Shown here one piece after another: positions 43,602-58,600 of a stretch of DNA of 64,000 nt. The stretch is from Mytilus edulis. Taxonomy: Eukaryota > Mollusca > Bivalvia > Mytilida > Mytilidae. Made by a program: the position numbers and the translations under genes. The stretch lies in the NCBI RefSeq assembly GCF_963676685.1, contig NC_092357.1, forward strand, positions 70,894,971 to 70,958,970, in the 5' to 3' direction. A model generated the notes under the pieces. It was not told the DNA's origin, made no database searches, and saw only the letters and a program-made list of their open reading frames with translations. The stretch's first letter is position 1. Each line of letters starts with the position of its first letter.

Positions 43602-46600
43602 CTACAAATGTTATTAGTAAACATTAGATTTTGTTTATGGTGTCTAAAGACTTAATACATATTCAATGATAAAAATATTTATATATACATGTAGCTAGCA
43701 TGATCTAACAGTCAGTTTCATCATTTAAATGTTCTATAGCTTAGCATATTTCAGTAATTTTCATAATTATATCCTTTAACCTAACATGTGACTTCCAGTT
43801 TCGTTGGTTGACAATTCAATACCCTGTCTAGTATATCAATTTGAAATTCATTTCAATTTTAAAAACATAATTGATAAGAACGAAAACTGGAATTAGTTCA
43901 AATCCTCCATTAAACATAGTTCGTATTTTTGAAAAGTCTAGTATAAAGAACGATACAAAATATATAATTGATGACGTCAAAACGTAATATGAAAAATAAG
44001 TCACGCTCAATTTCAAATGTTAAATATTAAATATAGACGAATTGGTTTATTATTTTTTTCCATTAAAATTGTCCTTTCAATAAAGATATTAAGATATTAA
44101 AATTAAATTCATCAGAATGCACTCGTTGGCTTATTACTTAATATTAATATTTATTAGATTTGACATTAGAACTTTGTTTGTTATTAATTGATTATAGGAT
44201 TGCATGTAGATAACATCTGATTACAACATAAAGTTACTGGGTACAATGGAGTGCATTACAGTTTGATTAATTACAATATAAAATGTCACATGCAACAGGA
44301 TATAGGCATAAACGACTATTATCTAACAAGGAAGGTTTCAGAAAGAAAAGCAAAATATTGTCAAATGTTAGCTGACAGAGAGCATTATGAGAATGAGATG
44401 CCTTGACGTTGTGACAAAACAATATCCAGAAGTCCTGAAGTCGCAATATGTGATCTTTCCTGAGAGTAATTTTAAGTTTATCTGTAACATCAATTTTAGG
44501 TTCGTCCGTAACGCAGCATGTGTCGCACTTGTGTGAGTTCACGAGCTTTCCCTCTGTTTTTAATTGATACCATGACCTGTCTCTTCTTAAGGAGGTTCTC
44601 TACTCAGTTTCATAATAACAAGCTTTTCATAACACTAGAATTGAAAAGGAAATTGGGAATGTGTCAAAGCGAAAACAACCCGACCATAGAGCAGACATCA
44701 GCCGAAGGCCACCAATGGGTCTTCAATGTAGCGAGAAATTTCCGCTTTCGTAGGCGTCCTTCAGCTGGCCCCTCAAAAATATGTTTACTAGTACAGTGAT
44801 AATGGACGTCATTCTAAACTCCGAATTAAACACAAGAAACTAAAATTGAAAATCATACAAGACTAACAAAGACCACAGGCTCCTGACTAGGGACAGGCGC
44901 AAAATTGCGGCAGGTTCAAACATGTTTATGAGATCTCAACCCTCCCCTATACCTCTAGCCAATGTAGAAAATTAAAAGCATAACAATACGTACATTAAAA
45001 TTCAGTTCACTAGTATATATTGATAGGGGATTAACAAAGGAATTAAAAGAGCCAAACATAAATATATGTCAATTTGCTTGTTTTCGAGGTAATAGCCAAA
45101 ATATTATAGGGAAAATGTTCTCTCTTGATTTTTCATAGTTTTATCATTGACAGGTTTAAGTTCTCAAAACCTATTAAACAAGAATGTGTCCACAGTACAC
45201 GGATGCCCCATTCGCACTATCATTTTCTATTTTTAGTGGACCGTGAAATTGGAATAAATTCTCTAATTTGGCATTAAAATTAGAATGATCTTATCAAAGG
45301 GAATATGTATACTAAGTTTCAAGTTGATTGGACTTCAACTTCATCAAAAAATACCTTGACCAAAAACTTTAACCTGAAGCGGGACAGACGGACGAAGGAA
45401 CGGACGGACGGACGGACAGACGGACGGACGAACGAACAGACGGACGAACGGACGCACAGACCAGAAAACATAATGCACCTCTACTATCGTAGGTGGGGCA
45501 TAAAAATAACAAAGATTTTATAAGACTTTTACAGATGGCTTATAATAAAACATGTAAAAGATTTATAAAAAGGTAAATTGGGGTCAATGGGTAATTCTAT
45601 TTAAGGCATTCAAAAGAATAAAACCAGAGGATTCCGAAAATCTGACAAAAATTCCAAAACATGACAAGCAAACATCCTTAATTGATTTGTAGGATCTCAG
45701 CATTTGTAAACTGCTGAGAAGACCCTAATGGTGTTAAAAACCAATATATTTTTTGGTTGGTCAAGACACGAACCATCTTTTTAAACTGACTATGTCAATG
45801 CTTTTCTAAGGCTACACTACACGTAGAGAAATGTTAGCCAGAATGCATTTTCGGCCACAGATTGTCAACCATTGTCTTGATTATACTCCTGACTCAAAGA
45901 AGAATATGTTAACTTAAATGTAGTAGAGTGAAACAAATCAGTTTCTAATTTTCTATTGGTTTGTTTATCAGACAAAACATTGCCTGCAAATTGTCATCAG
46001 TGCCGTGTTATTACTGTTTGTTTGTCGTTAAATGCGGAATAATTCATGTTGTGTTAACTTGCATTCAGATCCCTTTTCATGTATATTTGAAACATTAATA
46101 CATGTCACATGCAACTACTCTGTCTAGTAAATACTAATTAATTGTTAATGTGTGTCCATGCCTAGTAAATACTAATTAATTATTAATGTGTATTCATGCC
46201 TAGTAAATATTGTGATTTTACTCTTACACTATTTAATTACATAAGGATACATTTGGTGTGAGATTTATGTACGTTCGATTGATATTTGTTCATGCTACGT
46301 TTCGAGGCATGCATCCAATAATGAATCAAGTCCATGCTTCGAATCCCTTTACCTCAATGGATGTTACACAAAAATGGTGACTATCAAACGTCTTTCTCAG
46401 AGCACCAGATTTAGGATCGAAGCACCTTGCCGTGTTATCACCACTAGCGGTGAACACTATATATGAAATAATAACATATATTACACTTTATATAAGAATA
46501 ACGGATTTTGATTGGTTTATGAAATAATAACATATATAAACTGATGCATTTAAAATACTCTTTGAATGCCAGGAGTATGTTATAATCTTGGTACCTTTGA

Positions 46601-49600
46601 TAACTATTAACTAGTATTCATCAATTCATTAAACAATCATGCTATATAGTATGAAATAGATGTCTAAAGTTCAAATGAAAGAAGGTGCCTATTTACGTTC
46701 AAAACATTTTAATGAAACATTTTGAAGGGTGCTTGTGCAAACACAGCTACGTAGATCATGAAAATGTTTTATGTCAACCATCTAATCGTCCCTGAACTAT
46801 AAAGCAATAATATGTTAAGATATAAGCTGCATAAAGTATGTATGTTTGATTTCTAACCGTCCTGAATTACAATTTTGGACAAAGAGATTGACAAAATGTG
46901 TACACTGGACCTTTAACCGTCACAAGTTAAAAAGAAAATGACAAAACCCTAATTGTTGTTGTGATTTGTTTGTTTACTGTGACTTGACTGTTAGTGTCGC
47001 TATCAGACTATTGCAACTCATTCAAAAATTTGACCGAATTGCAATTTGTTTTTTTTAAACCAAACTGTTCAACTTGATTTTTGAATGAGTTGCAATAGTC
47101 TGATAGCGACACTAACAGTCAAGTCACTGTAACAAAAGATCGCTTTTGTTGTGAATAGAAACGAATTAAACTTTGAACAATTGACATATTATTTCAGCTT
47201 AAAAGTTGAGTTGTTACATTTGATTGATCAAATGAACAGCCATAAGAAGATTCCAAAGTTCGATAGAAATATCTTTTATACTTATAGTTCATTTCGGCAG
47301 AAAAAAGGCATATAAAGAAATGCATAATGTAAGTCTTTATATCAATCAAATTAGGATGAAAAATAACTATAACACATAGAAATATCAAATGAATGGAGTA
47401 TATGACAATAGTGGTGATTTTCCTTGTACATGTATATTCTGAATTTTGTGGTATACATATATATTTAGAGAAGGTAGAGACACTTAGAATATAGCCTCTA
47501 CACCTACAATATGTTTGATTACACAAAACAAAAATAAGTATAAAGATTTATCACTTAATATTACTAAGTACGAAACGACTTAATTGTGCCTCCTCTAAAA
47601 CTGTTTTGTGTTTTCAATACATATTAAGGTTGTATAAGAAAATTTCTACAACATAATAAACATAAGCACAAAAGAATGTAGCATAAAAATAGGCATAGCG
47701 CACATCTATGGAAATTATGTGATTTTCTTAACCTGAATAGCATATATCGCCTTCTCGTGCCCTTTGAACTCTCTTTTAAGAGCTCCTGATTTAGCATCAA
47801 AAGTTCTTGCTATGCCATCGCCGCATGCAGTGTATACTACAACGTGAAATTATGCATATCATATTACACTTCGTGATACTAAAACATAAAATATGAAAAA
47901 AACACTGAAAATTGTGTCACTGAAATAAAATTCATGCTTATTAGAGTACATATCGGTGTATTATTCACATCAATGATAATGCTACAATAAGGCAAATGGT
48001 CGAAAATAAAATTGATAATGGAAATGAAAATGACTATTTATAAGATAATCACAGTATATAAGCAGTAATATATAAACGATGTTTGATAGAACTTGGTGGC
48101 TAAACAAAAGTGAAGGAGATACCAAAGGGGTATTTGAATATCATAGGTTCAATAAAAACAGACAATGTCATGGCCACGAATAAAACGGTGGGAGGACAAT
48201 AACCTCCATTACATAGAAAACTTATGACTGGGCAACAAGTACTTCACCGAAAATGTGACGGGGGATCAGGCGCATCTAATAAATCCTGACGGTTATATGA
48301 ATTCTTTTACTTATTTAAAATTTAGAAAGGAAAAAGGGAATGTGTCAAAGCGACAACAACCTGACCATAGAGTAGACAACAGCCGAAGGCCACAAATGGG
48401 TCTTCAATGTAGCAAGAAACTCCTGCACACGGAGGCGTTCTTCAGCTGGCCCCTTAAACATATGTATACTAGTACAGTGATAATGGACGTCATACTAAAC
48501 TCCGAATTATACACAAGAAACTAAAATAAAAAATCATACACGACTAACAAAGACCAGAGGCTCCTGACTAGGGACAGGCGCAAAAATGCGGTGGGGTTAA
48601 ACATGTGTATGAGATCTCAACCCTCCCCCTAAACCTCTAGCCAATGTAGAAAAGTAAACGCATAACAATACGCACATTTAAATTCAGTTCAAGAGAAGCC
48701 CGAGTCCGATGTCAAAAAATGTAACAAAAGAAAATAAATAGAATGACAATAATACATAAATATCAACAGACTACTGGCAGTTAACTGACATGCCAGCTCC
48801 AGACCTCAAGTAAACTGATTGAAAAATTATGTCTTCATCATAGACTACAAAATAGACTACAAAAAAATGGGAAAATAAGGAATAACTTGAAACCTGATGA
48901 TATTGGTTTAAAACTTGAATAAAATAATATATTTCATTCTAAACAGTAATATTTTGACAACAGGGAATTAATATTTATTGACAGCCGTTTCTAGCAACAA
49001 CCTATTGTATACAATGTATGTCAATATTTTAATGGAAATAGTTTTAATGATTTAAATATGACACGATTATTGGTATTAAATATTGGAATATACAAGACTG
49101 CGATAATTACGATCTTTGGTACAAAGCAATCATTGGTTATAAAATATAATCTATAAAATCCTGATAAGACTAAAATATGTATGTGATAAGTGTTGCTGTG
49201 TTAAAACTAAACAACGGGTTAGTCGAGATGTGTTTGTCAAAACCTTGGAAAAATAGGTTTTGTTCAATTTAGACCTGGTCTGGTTCCATTTATTTTCAAA
49301 TTTAGATGATATTTATTTATTTCCTCCTACTAGTTCATCGTCTGCTGGGTCAACCAACCATTTTTCAGAATATCCTGTACGTAATTAGGATTATGGAAGT
49401 TGTTATCGTATAGGCCGTTTCTATGTATTTTGGCGTTTGTATTTGTTTCTGTAAGTAAGTGTTCTGTTGTTCAGTTATTTTCCTCCTATAGTTTATGTGT
49501 TTCCATCGGTTTTAGTTAGTAACTAAGATTTTGTTCGCTTAAAAGATTTATGACCATTGAACAGCGGTTTACTACTGCTACCTTTTTTCCTTATCTGGTC

Positions 49601-52600
49601 ATATAAAAGTAGAAAGATGTGGTAAGATTGCCAATATGACAACTCTCCACATAAGACAAAATGACGCAGATGTAAGTAACCTATAATACTTTTACTTATC
49701 ATTCCACATCGTAATCATGCCTTCATCAATATTGTTTCTCTATTTAAATAACTCAAGGATTTTAACATAAGAATTATTCTTGGTCCGAAATCAAAAATAA
49801 ACATTAAAAATAACCTTTATACATTTACATAACAGAGTTTTAGCTTCAAATGTCTTTCGGTGACCTTCGATTATCTCCAAGTGCCAAGGCTAGGTTAAAC
49901 TTTTTAACCATCAATGCTTATCAATGCTATATGAGTCTTTAACATTATGATACAAAGCTTTTACCCTCGATAGTATCGAAGTTTCATCAATTCAGGAAAT
50001 TGGAAACTAATATTCCAACTGAGAGTACATAATTTACTACAGTATTAAATTTAAGGATATATCTATTCATAATGTTGGCATACAGATTTAATTTGATCTT
50101 TAGTTTCTTGATTAAGAACAAATAGTGAAATATAGAAATATCAAAATGTATTATGTTCTGTTATATATTTGTATGTGGGAGCTCATTGGAAAATCATATA
50201 TCAATGTACATAAATCTGTTGTCGTAAAAGTATCTATAGACACGTTTCCTCTCAAAACACACCACGTCATGTTATGGTCCCATTCCCTTCCATTCACACA
50301 GGGATCTTATATACAAACGATCATGATATCACATTAGACGTGTGAGTTGTGTTAACTTAAAAGAAATAAAATGTATAACCAATACAAAACAAAATATTTT
50401 AAACTTACATAATCCGTCTCGAAACTTGACGACTGCCACCGAATGTTTATGACCTTTATAAACTCTCGTACAATCTCCAAACTCTGTTACCCATGCACGT
50501 GCCGTATGGTCTGCACTTCCCGTGTACATTATTTTATTTATGACCTGAAAAAGTACAATGAACATCAACGATTTATCTTAACAGACTTTAAAATTACGAA
50601 AAAAAAATAAGCATTCAAATATGTATGGCAAAAAAAACATGAAGTACCTATAGGTCAATATACAAACGTTGAAGAAAGACAGATCAAGGACTTAGTGTAC
50701 ATGGAAAATCAACAGTCACAACTAACACTATATGAAAGGCATAATGGAGCAAAATATACATAACTAAGCAATTAATTATCACTGTTACCTTGTCAATTAC
50801 CCTGTTTCGCGTCGTCTTTGTGTTTAGTGTCATTCCCCAAATTTGTGTTTGTTACCTCGACTGGTTTATTTCTAAAACGTCTTTATTTATATTGTTAACG
50901 TTATAAAGAAAACATTGCGAGGATTTTGATTACAAATAGGAATGAAAGAAATACTCAAATTGAGAAGGAAAATGGGTAATGTGTCAAAACGACAACAACC
51001 CGACCACAGAGCAGACAACAGCCGAATGCCACCAATGGGTCTGCAATGTAGCGAGAAACTCCCGCTCCCGGAGGCGTCCTCCAGCTGGCCCCTTAAAAAT
51101 ATGTATATGCTTTTTCTTAGCCAATGTTATTCATATGTAGACTAAACGCTATATGCTTTTTCTTAGCCAATGTTAGTCTTATGTAGACCAAACGCACGTC
51201 TGGCGTATTAAATTATATGCCTAGTACCTTTGATAACTATTAACTCATTTTACTAGATTATAGAATTGAGAAGTCCGTATCTACGAATGTCGGCGTTTGA
51301 TTTTGTTGCACTTCAGCGGGGTTTTTTTTGTTCCGTTGTTTTCCTCTCATAGTTAATGCGATTCCCTCGGTATTAGTTAGTAACTCGTATTTTTTTCTCT
51401 CAACCGATTTATAAATTTAGAACAGCGATAAACTACAGTTGCCTTTATTTACATTGACAAAACAAATACGTACTTGGAAATAACATGAATAACTAAGATT
51501 TTAAAACAAAACAAACTATTTAGACTATGTCGTGTCATTTAAACTAAGATATTAAAACAAAAGAAACAATTTAGACCATTATATCGGTTGACATTTGTAA
51601 TTACGTTGATAAATAATTAACAAAGAAATCCGAAACACTTACGACACCCAGAGGGACGGTATCCCGAAACACTTACGACAACCAGGGGACGGTATCCCGA
51701 AACAATTACGACACCCAGGGGGGCGGTTTTCCGAAACACTTACGACACCCAGGGGGCGGTATCGAAGGAAATATTTACACATGCGTAATCATGTTACTAT
51801 CAATGATATTTATTATCAATTTCATGTCTTCTCAAAATAAATTGGTGTATCGAATTCGATAACTATTAAATAAATGCTATATTTCATTTCATAGCGCTGA
51901 GTAAATATTGTATAATAAGTTTATTTATTTAGTTATTCTATCGTTCAGTAAATGTTTACAACTACAGGGATGTGAAGGGGTCAAGTATAATATAAAATCT
52001 ATGAACGGTTTGAAAGATTTTATGAGTAGGAAATCCTAAGACAACCCCGTCTTAACGCGCGAGAGAGAAGGAGAAGAAAACAATCAAATTTCTTAGCACA
52101 GACAAAACACATATCAGGATTTTGAACCTAAAAAAATCAAGTTGCGGAATACAGTAGAATAGTAAACATTGAAATGAAAATACAATAAATTTTTTTAGTT
52201 TGATTTTCAAGTTATTTTTGGAACTGTATCAATACTTTTGATGTGAATACGTCCACCTTCCTTTATGAAGTTTTTAAAAGTTCTTTGATTTCCAAATATG
52301 TTTGCCTCGAGCGGTACTGAAGAGACATACTGAATATCTCATCTGGTCATTAGAATTGCAACTGGTGTTTCCTAAATGTTCATCAACCAACCATCTATTA
52401 TTAAATCTATCAATATTTCTCCCCCCTAACAAATCATATGCTCTAACATATACCGTGTCGAAAACCATTCTTGCTCTTTCTGGAGTTCATACGATTGTCT
52501 CAAAAGAGGGGCAAAACAAACCAGAGAGACATTCAAACTGATAGATCAAAAATAAATGGACATCGCCATGGTTACAAATGAAACAAACAAACAGACAAAC

Positions 52601-55600
52601 AAGGATAGATGTTTATTTTTACCTCTCACAAATCATATCAATATTTCTCCCCCTAACAAATCATATGCTCTGACATATACCGTGTCGAAAACCGTTCTTG
52701 CTCTTTCTGGAGTTCATACGATTGTCCCAAAAGAGGGGCAAAACATACCAGAGGGACATTCAAACTGATAGATCAAAAATAGATAGACATCGCCATGGCT
52801 ACAAATGAAACAAACAAACAGACAAACAAGAATATATGTTTATTTTTACCTCTCATAAATCATATGCTCTGACATATACCGTGTCGTAAACCGTTCCTGC
52901 TCTTTCTGGAGTACATACGATTGTCTCGAATGTTTATTTTTACCTGGATTTGCAATTTTTCAATCAATGTTGGAGATTTGAATATCTGTAAACTACTGTT
53001 GCCTCAATAAACTAGTAATGTACACACTTAATTAACACAATCTAAATGCATGATATATCGTCCATATATAATGATGATAATGTATATGCACTCTGATATG
53101 GGATTAACATATAACATACTTTTCTTCTATTATTACAAGGTTTTTTATGGAAGGGAAATGAGATTGTATAATAGCTGTAGAAATCATTACCATACAAATT
53201 ATGTGTAAAATCTAGATTTGGGTCTTTTGATGCTAAATAGAACGGAATTGAGAATGGGAAATGGTATTATATTACTGATACGAAAGACGTTCATGCATAT
53301 AAATCATTACAAATAACTTCCGTCGTTATGAACCATTTTAATAAAGAGTATTGGCGGGAAATTTTTCTGCGATCTTCGATCTTGTTTACCCTATGGCATA
53401 TGACATTTGTTTTCCATTCATTTGATGTGTTTTAGATTTTGTTTTTTGCTTTTTGGCTATGGATTTTCCGTTTTGAATTTTTCTTACAGTTTAGTGTTTT
53501 CTGTTATCTACTTTTTGTCAGCATTGGTAAACTACAATAGCCTTAATATGTCCTGCTGTAGAAAAATACATTATTACCTCATAAGAATAATAGGATACAA
53601 AAATACAACAAACTACCAATAACTAACTTCTTTTTAAAACAAACCTAAATACAAAATCAGATAATAAACATGGTAAAGCTGACTTGATATAGGCAAAAAT
53701 AAAGGCAACAGTAGCATACCGGAGTTCAAAAGTCACAAATCGATTGAGAGAAACAAATCCGGGTTAGAAACTTAAACCGAGGACAACACATCAACTATAA
53801 GACTATAATATTAGAGATAAAACAACATCAAAACTGCAGACCAACAAAGAGTACTTTACGGACAGATGACGTAAGCTAAGATATGGTGTTAATTGCATTA
53901 GTCAGTTTAGATAGAGACACCTTGTATAGATCAACCAATTCGTGATGGTGTCCATAAAATTTACAGAACGTCATTTTTAATGTACACTCCTCATAACTCT
54001 GTTGGAGAATTTTCTGTGTAAGGAGCATACTGTCAACATGCACGTGCATAACGTATCCATTGAGATATGTAAATACCATGCGACGGAGCAGAGGGTGTGC
54101 TGAAAAAATGGGAAATAAATAATTGGGAAGTTAAAATTATCCCATTTGTCATAGATTTTAGTATGAAGTCGTACATCTTTCTTAATATTGAGGAAAAGAT
54201 CAAGGTATGTAGCAGTCCTACTTGAGTCAGACGTATACTTAATTTCAAGTGCACTGGCACATACGAGATCCAAGTACTGACTAAAATATGGGGTATTCAG
54301 TGATAGAACATTATTAATATATCTGAAAGTAAAATAAATTTGCAAGGTGTTCTATCTTTTTATCTTTTTGAAGGTTCTGAATGAATTCTGCTTCATACGA
54401 GTACAAAACGAGTCGGTCAGAAGGGGTGCACAATTAGTACTCATTGGAATTCCAAATGTCTGTTGAAATATGAATCTTCCAAACTCAACAAATATATTGT
54501 CGATTAAAAGGTTCAGTTTTCTCGAAGGGTAACAGGAGATCGTCTAGTAGAATAGTATCACCTCTAAAGGGAAATATGTACACTTCTAGCAGAATATAAA
54601 ACCTGCTAAGAGAAACAAGTGAATTTCTAGCAGAAGTAGTAACCACTCTAAGGTAGAAATGTAAATGTCTAGCAGAAAATTCACCCCTCTAATGGAAACC
54701 ATTTAATTTCTATCTTATAAAATCGTGTATTCCATGAATGAATAGAAAAGAAATGACATGGGATATCCGTCAATGACACCAAATCAGTATAATATGAACA
54801 GCAAAAAGCAAAAGTAATGGAACTTATTTTGATGAAGATTTCTATCAGTTAAAATCTCAAAAGAAACCCTCTCAAATATTTGTCATATTGTCGACAACTT
54901 CAGTCCAGTTTACGAAACCAATGATATATATGTGGAATTGTTATTACATATATAACTTCATTCTAGCTATAATTTCCATTACGGTGGATTATTATCATTC
55001 GTTGGATACCAATTTTTATGGATTTCGTGTGTACAGGGAAATCACTATTTTAAGTGTTCAACGAATTACAAATGTTCCCTAAAAATATATGCTGACCTAA
55101 CATCCACGAAAATGGAAGTTTTCCTAAATCCACGAAAATTGATACCCACGAAAATAAATGTTTTTTGAAATTGTTTATAACTTGTTAAGATCATTGTATT
55201 GGGTAAAAGAGAGGCGAAACGTACCAAAGGAACCTTCATACTCATAAGTCGAAAACAAAACTGACAACAACATGGCTAAAAAAAGAAAAGTCAAACAAGA
55301 GTACACAAAACACAACATAGAAAACTAAAGAGTACCGCGAACCGTTTATAACTTTGTTAAAGCTTATAAAATCTATTATATGTGGAATTGTTTATAACTT
55401 CAATCTAGTTTATGAAACTTTTATGTGTGGAATTATTCATACTCGAAAAGATATAAAACAACGGAAATGACGTCAGTAAATTCGAAAGCTATTGTGTGAA
55501 AACCATAAACTGAATTCAAAATGATTATTTATTCATAAAACCACTGATCAATGGAAAAAAATAGCAACAAGATTATCTGTTTGGCATCAATAATGTTTTG

Positions 55601-58600
55601 TCGCAGGTGAAGTTGTATGTTTCTCTTTATAGAATCTGACGTCTGAATCAATAAAAAGCTTGTTTGAGTCATTTAAATAATTATTAACCACAGTGCGAGA
55701 ACCGGAAACAGATTGGTGTAGTAGTAATGGAGGTATCACGTTAACATTGGCCGATTCACCATTAACACTAATGTCTTTCAAGGATCGACGCTAATTTACA
55801 GGAAATGACGTCATTTTGATTGAGATAGTTAAAAACCGAATTCTGAAAAATGTTTGAATTTAGCTTAAGATGAATAATTTTGAATGAAAATAATGAAAGA
55901 GAATCATTCGAAAGCCTATATGTTTTTAAAATAGTAAACTGCCTCCTTATTTTGTAATTAGGTTTTAACGCTTTCGACAGGATAATGATTCGGACTTAAT
56001 GATACCGTTGTAAAATTTGGTTCATTTTACGTGATATGAAAGTGTATTTATACATTAACAGTTTATAAACTGACATTATCGCTATTGCGTGATCATTATA
56101 CAGTAGTAATAAAAAAAAAGATGGCACGCATTTTTGCACCTGTCCCAAATCAGAAGCCGCCTATGTTAGTCTTGTATGTTGGTTTCTTTTTTAGCCCACT
56201 TTTATGTTTTGGAGTTTAGTGTGACGTTCATTTTCATCGAACTAGTGTACACTTTTATTAAGGGGCCAGCTAACGCCCATCTCCGGGTACGGAATTTTCT
56301 CGCTGCGTTGAGGACCCATTGGTGGTCTTAAGCTGTTATCTTCTCTTTGGTCGGGTTTTTGTCTCTTCAATATATTCCCAATTTCCATTCTCAATTTCAT
56401 CTATCCTCTTATAAACAAATGTATAGATAAAGATTAAATTTTTCTACAAAGTTTCAATTATTATTTATAATCTCTATTAATTCTGCATGTTTTAACAATT
56501 TGGTTCTGAGTTTCATTGCATGTGAAACAAATACAGTGGAAATCAGCCCTACTTATTTGTAATTCGTTCTGGACTAAACATCCATAAAGAGTTTAATGTA
56601 ACGTTATTGAACATGATGTAATAAGCAAGTGTCTAGAGGATTCTCAGACATGTTAACATGAAGGTCGACTCGAGTGCACGAACTAATAGAATCTACACTC
56701 AAATATTAATAACTAATCAAAATCATGTCTATACTAATGGTTCAATGAAATTTACAGAAATTGTAAGATTTACAGTAAGTAGATAAAAAAAGAAACGTAA
56801 CCAAACATTGGTAAAGTACAAAGAAATCATAATAAAAATCTCGAACTCCAAGATTTAAAAATTGTACAGTCCAACAAAATCAAGTTTTATATAAATATAC
56901 CCCTTCCTTACCTTAGGCATTGCAAAAGCAAGGTGTACTACATTGAAACCACAGAGAATGTGCTACTTTGGAGCTGTCGCCTATTTTTCAAAATGTGAAA
57001 ATTTTTACTGTAGACGGCTGAAAGAAAATATTTCTATCGAAGAAGAAACAGAAATGAATCTAAACAACAGATATAAAATAAAAAAATGTGGTAAGATTGA
57101 AAGGAGGCAATTCTTAACAAGAGACTAAATGACACAGAAATTAGCAACTATACGTCCCCGTATGGTCTTCAACAATGAGCAAATCCAATGTCACAGTATG
57201 ACATGAAGACGAACTATAATGGAGACTTTTGAATCAAGAGAAATGTTTACATTTTCCTATTATAAAATATTTTAAAAAGTATTACCAAAAATCTCAAAAT
57301 AAAATTCAAAACGTGAGAAAAGTATAAAAGCTATTAAACGTTAGACTATAATGTTTATCAAGATACGAAGGTATGGAAACAAATACCATATTCCTGACTT
57401 AGTGCGGGCATTTATCATAATAAAACGAAGGTATGGAAACAAATACCATATTCCTGACTGAGTGCAGGCATTTATCATAATAAAACGAAGGTATGGAAAC
57501 AAATACCATATTCCTGACTGAGTGCAGGCATTTATTATAATAAAACGAAGGTATGGAAACAAATACCATATTCCTGACTGAGTGCAGGCATTTATCATAA
57601 TAAAACGAAGGTATGGAAACAAATACCATATTCCTGACTGAGTGCAGGCATTTATCATAATAAAACGAAGGTATGGAAACAAATACCATATTCCTGACTG
57701 AGTGCAGGCATTTATCATAATAAAACGAAGGTATGGAAACAAATACCATATTCCTGACTGAGTGCAGGCATTTATCATAATAAAACGAAGGTATGGAAAC
57801 AAATACCATATTCCTGACTGAGTGCAGGCATTTATCATAATAAAACGAAGGTATGGAAACAAATACCATATTCCTGACTGAGTGCAGGCATTTATCATAA
57901 TAAAACGAAGGTACGGAAACAAATACCATATTCCTGAATGAGTGCAGGCATTTATCATAATAAAACGAAGGTATGGAAACAAATACCATATTCCTGACTG
58001 AGTGCAGGCATTTATCATAATAAAACGAAGGTATGGAAACAAATACCATATTCCTGACTGAGTGCAGGCATTTATCATAATAAAACGAAGGTATGGAAAC
58101 AAATACCATATTCCTGACTGAGTGCAGGCATTTATCATAATAAAAATTGTAAGATTAACCTGGTCAATAAAAGTTCACTATAGAAACGATTGTCATTCTT
58201 ACGTTTATACGAACTTCCAAGTAAGGATCGAATCTCGTAAACTCGGCGATCAAAACTGTTAAAACTCAGAACTTCGTGATAGTTCGGCAAACTTTTCTGA
58301 AGGACTATAAAACATGTTGTAGAAATTGATTTTTATAGAATTTACGGATACATAAAATTGCTTTGTACTGAAGATCGTCATATAAACTGTCAAAGACATC
58401 GTGTAAGATACAGATAATGTCATAAACCCTATGTTATAATTGTAACGTTGCTTCCTATAAATTCCATGTTTTCAACCATAACAACAATTTAACTTTTGAA
58501 TAGTTTCCTATAAACTTGTGTTGTCAACCATAAACAAAATTATAATAACTCTTAGATTGTTTCCTGTCAACTGAAACAACAATTATAGCTCAACATTCGC

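Noticed and set aside
55587..55781. 64-codon minus-strand ORF with protein-like composition in WDR86 intron 1
   Set aside because: No matching splice sites in phase with WDR86 exons 1 and 2, which already join in frame, and no family recognised.
57341..58138. 265-codon minus-strand ORF of a 20-residue repeat
   Set aside because: It exists only because a 60-bp tandem unit is a multiple of three and stop-free in two frames; no start context, domain or splice support.
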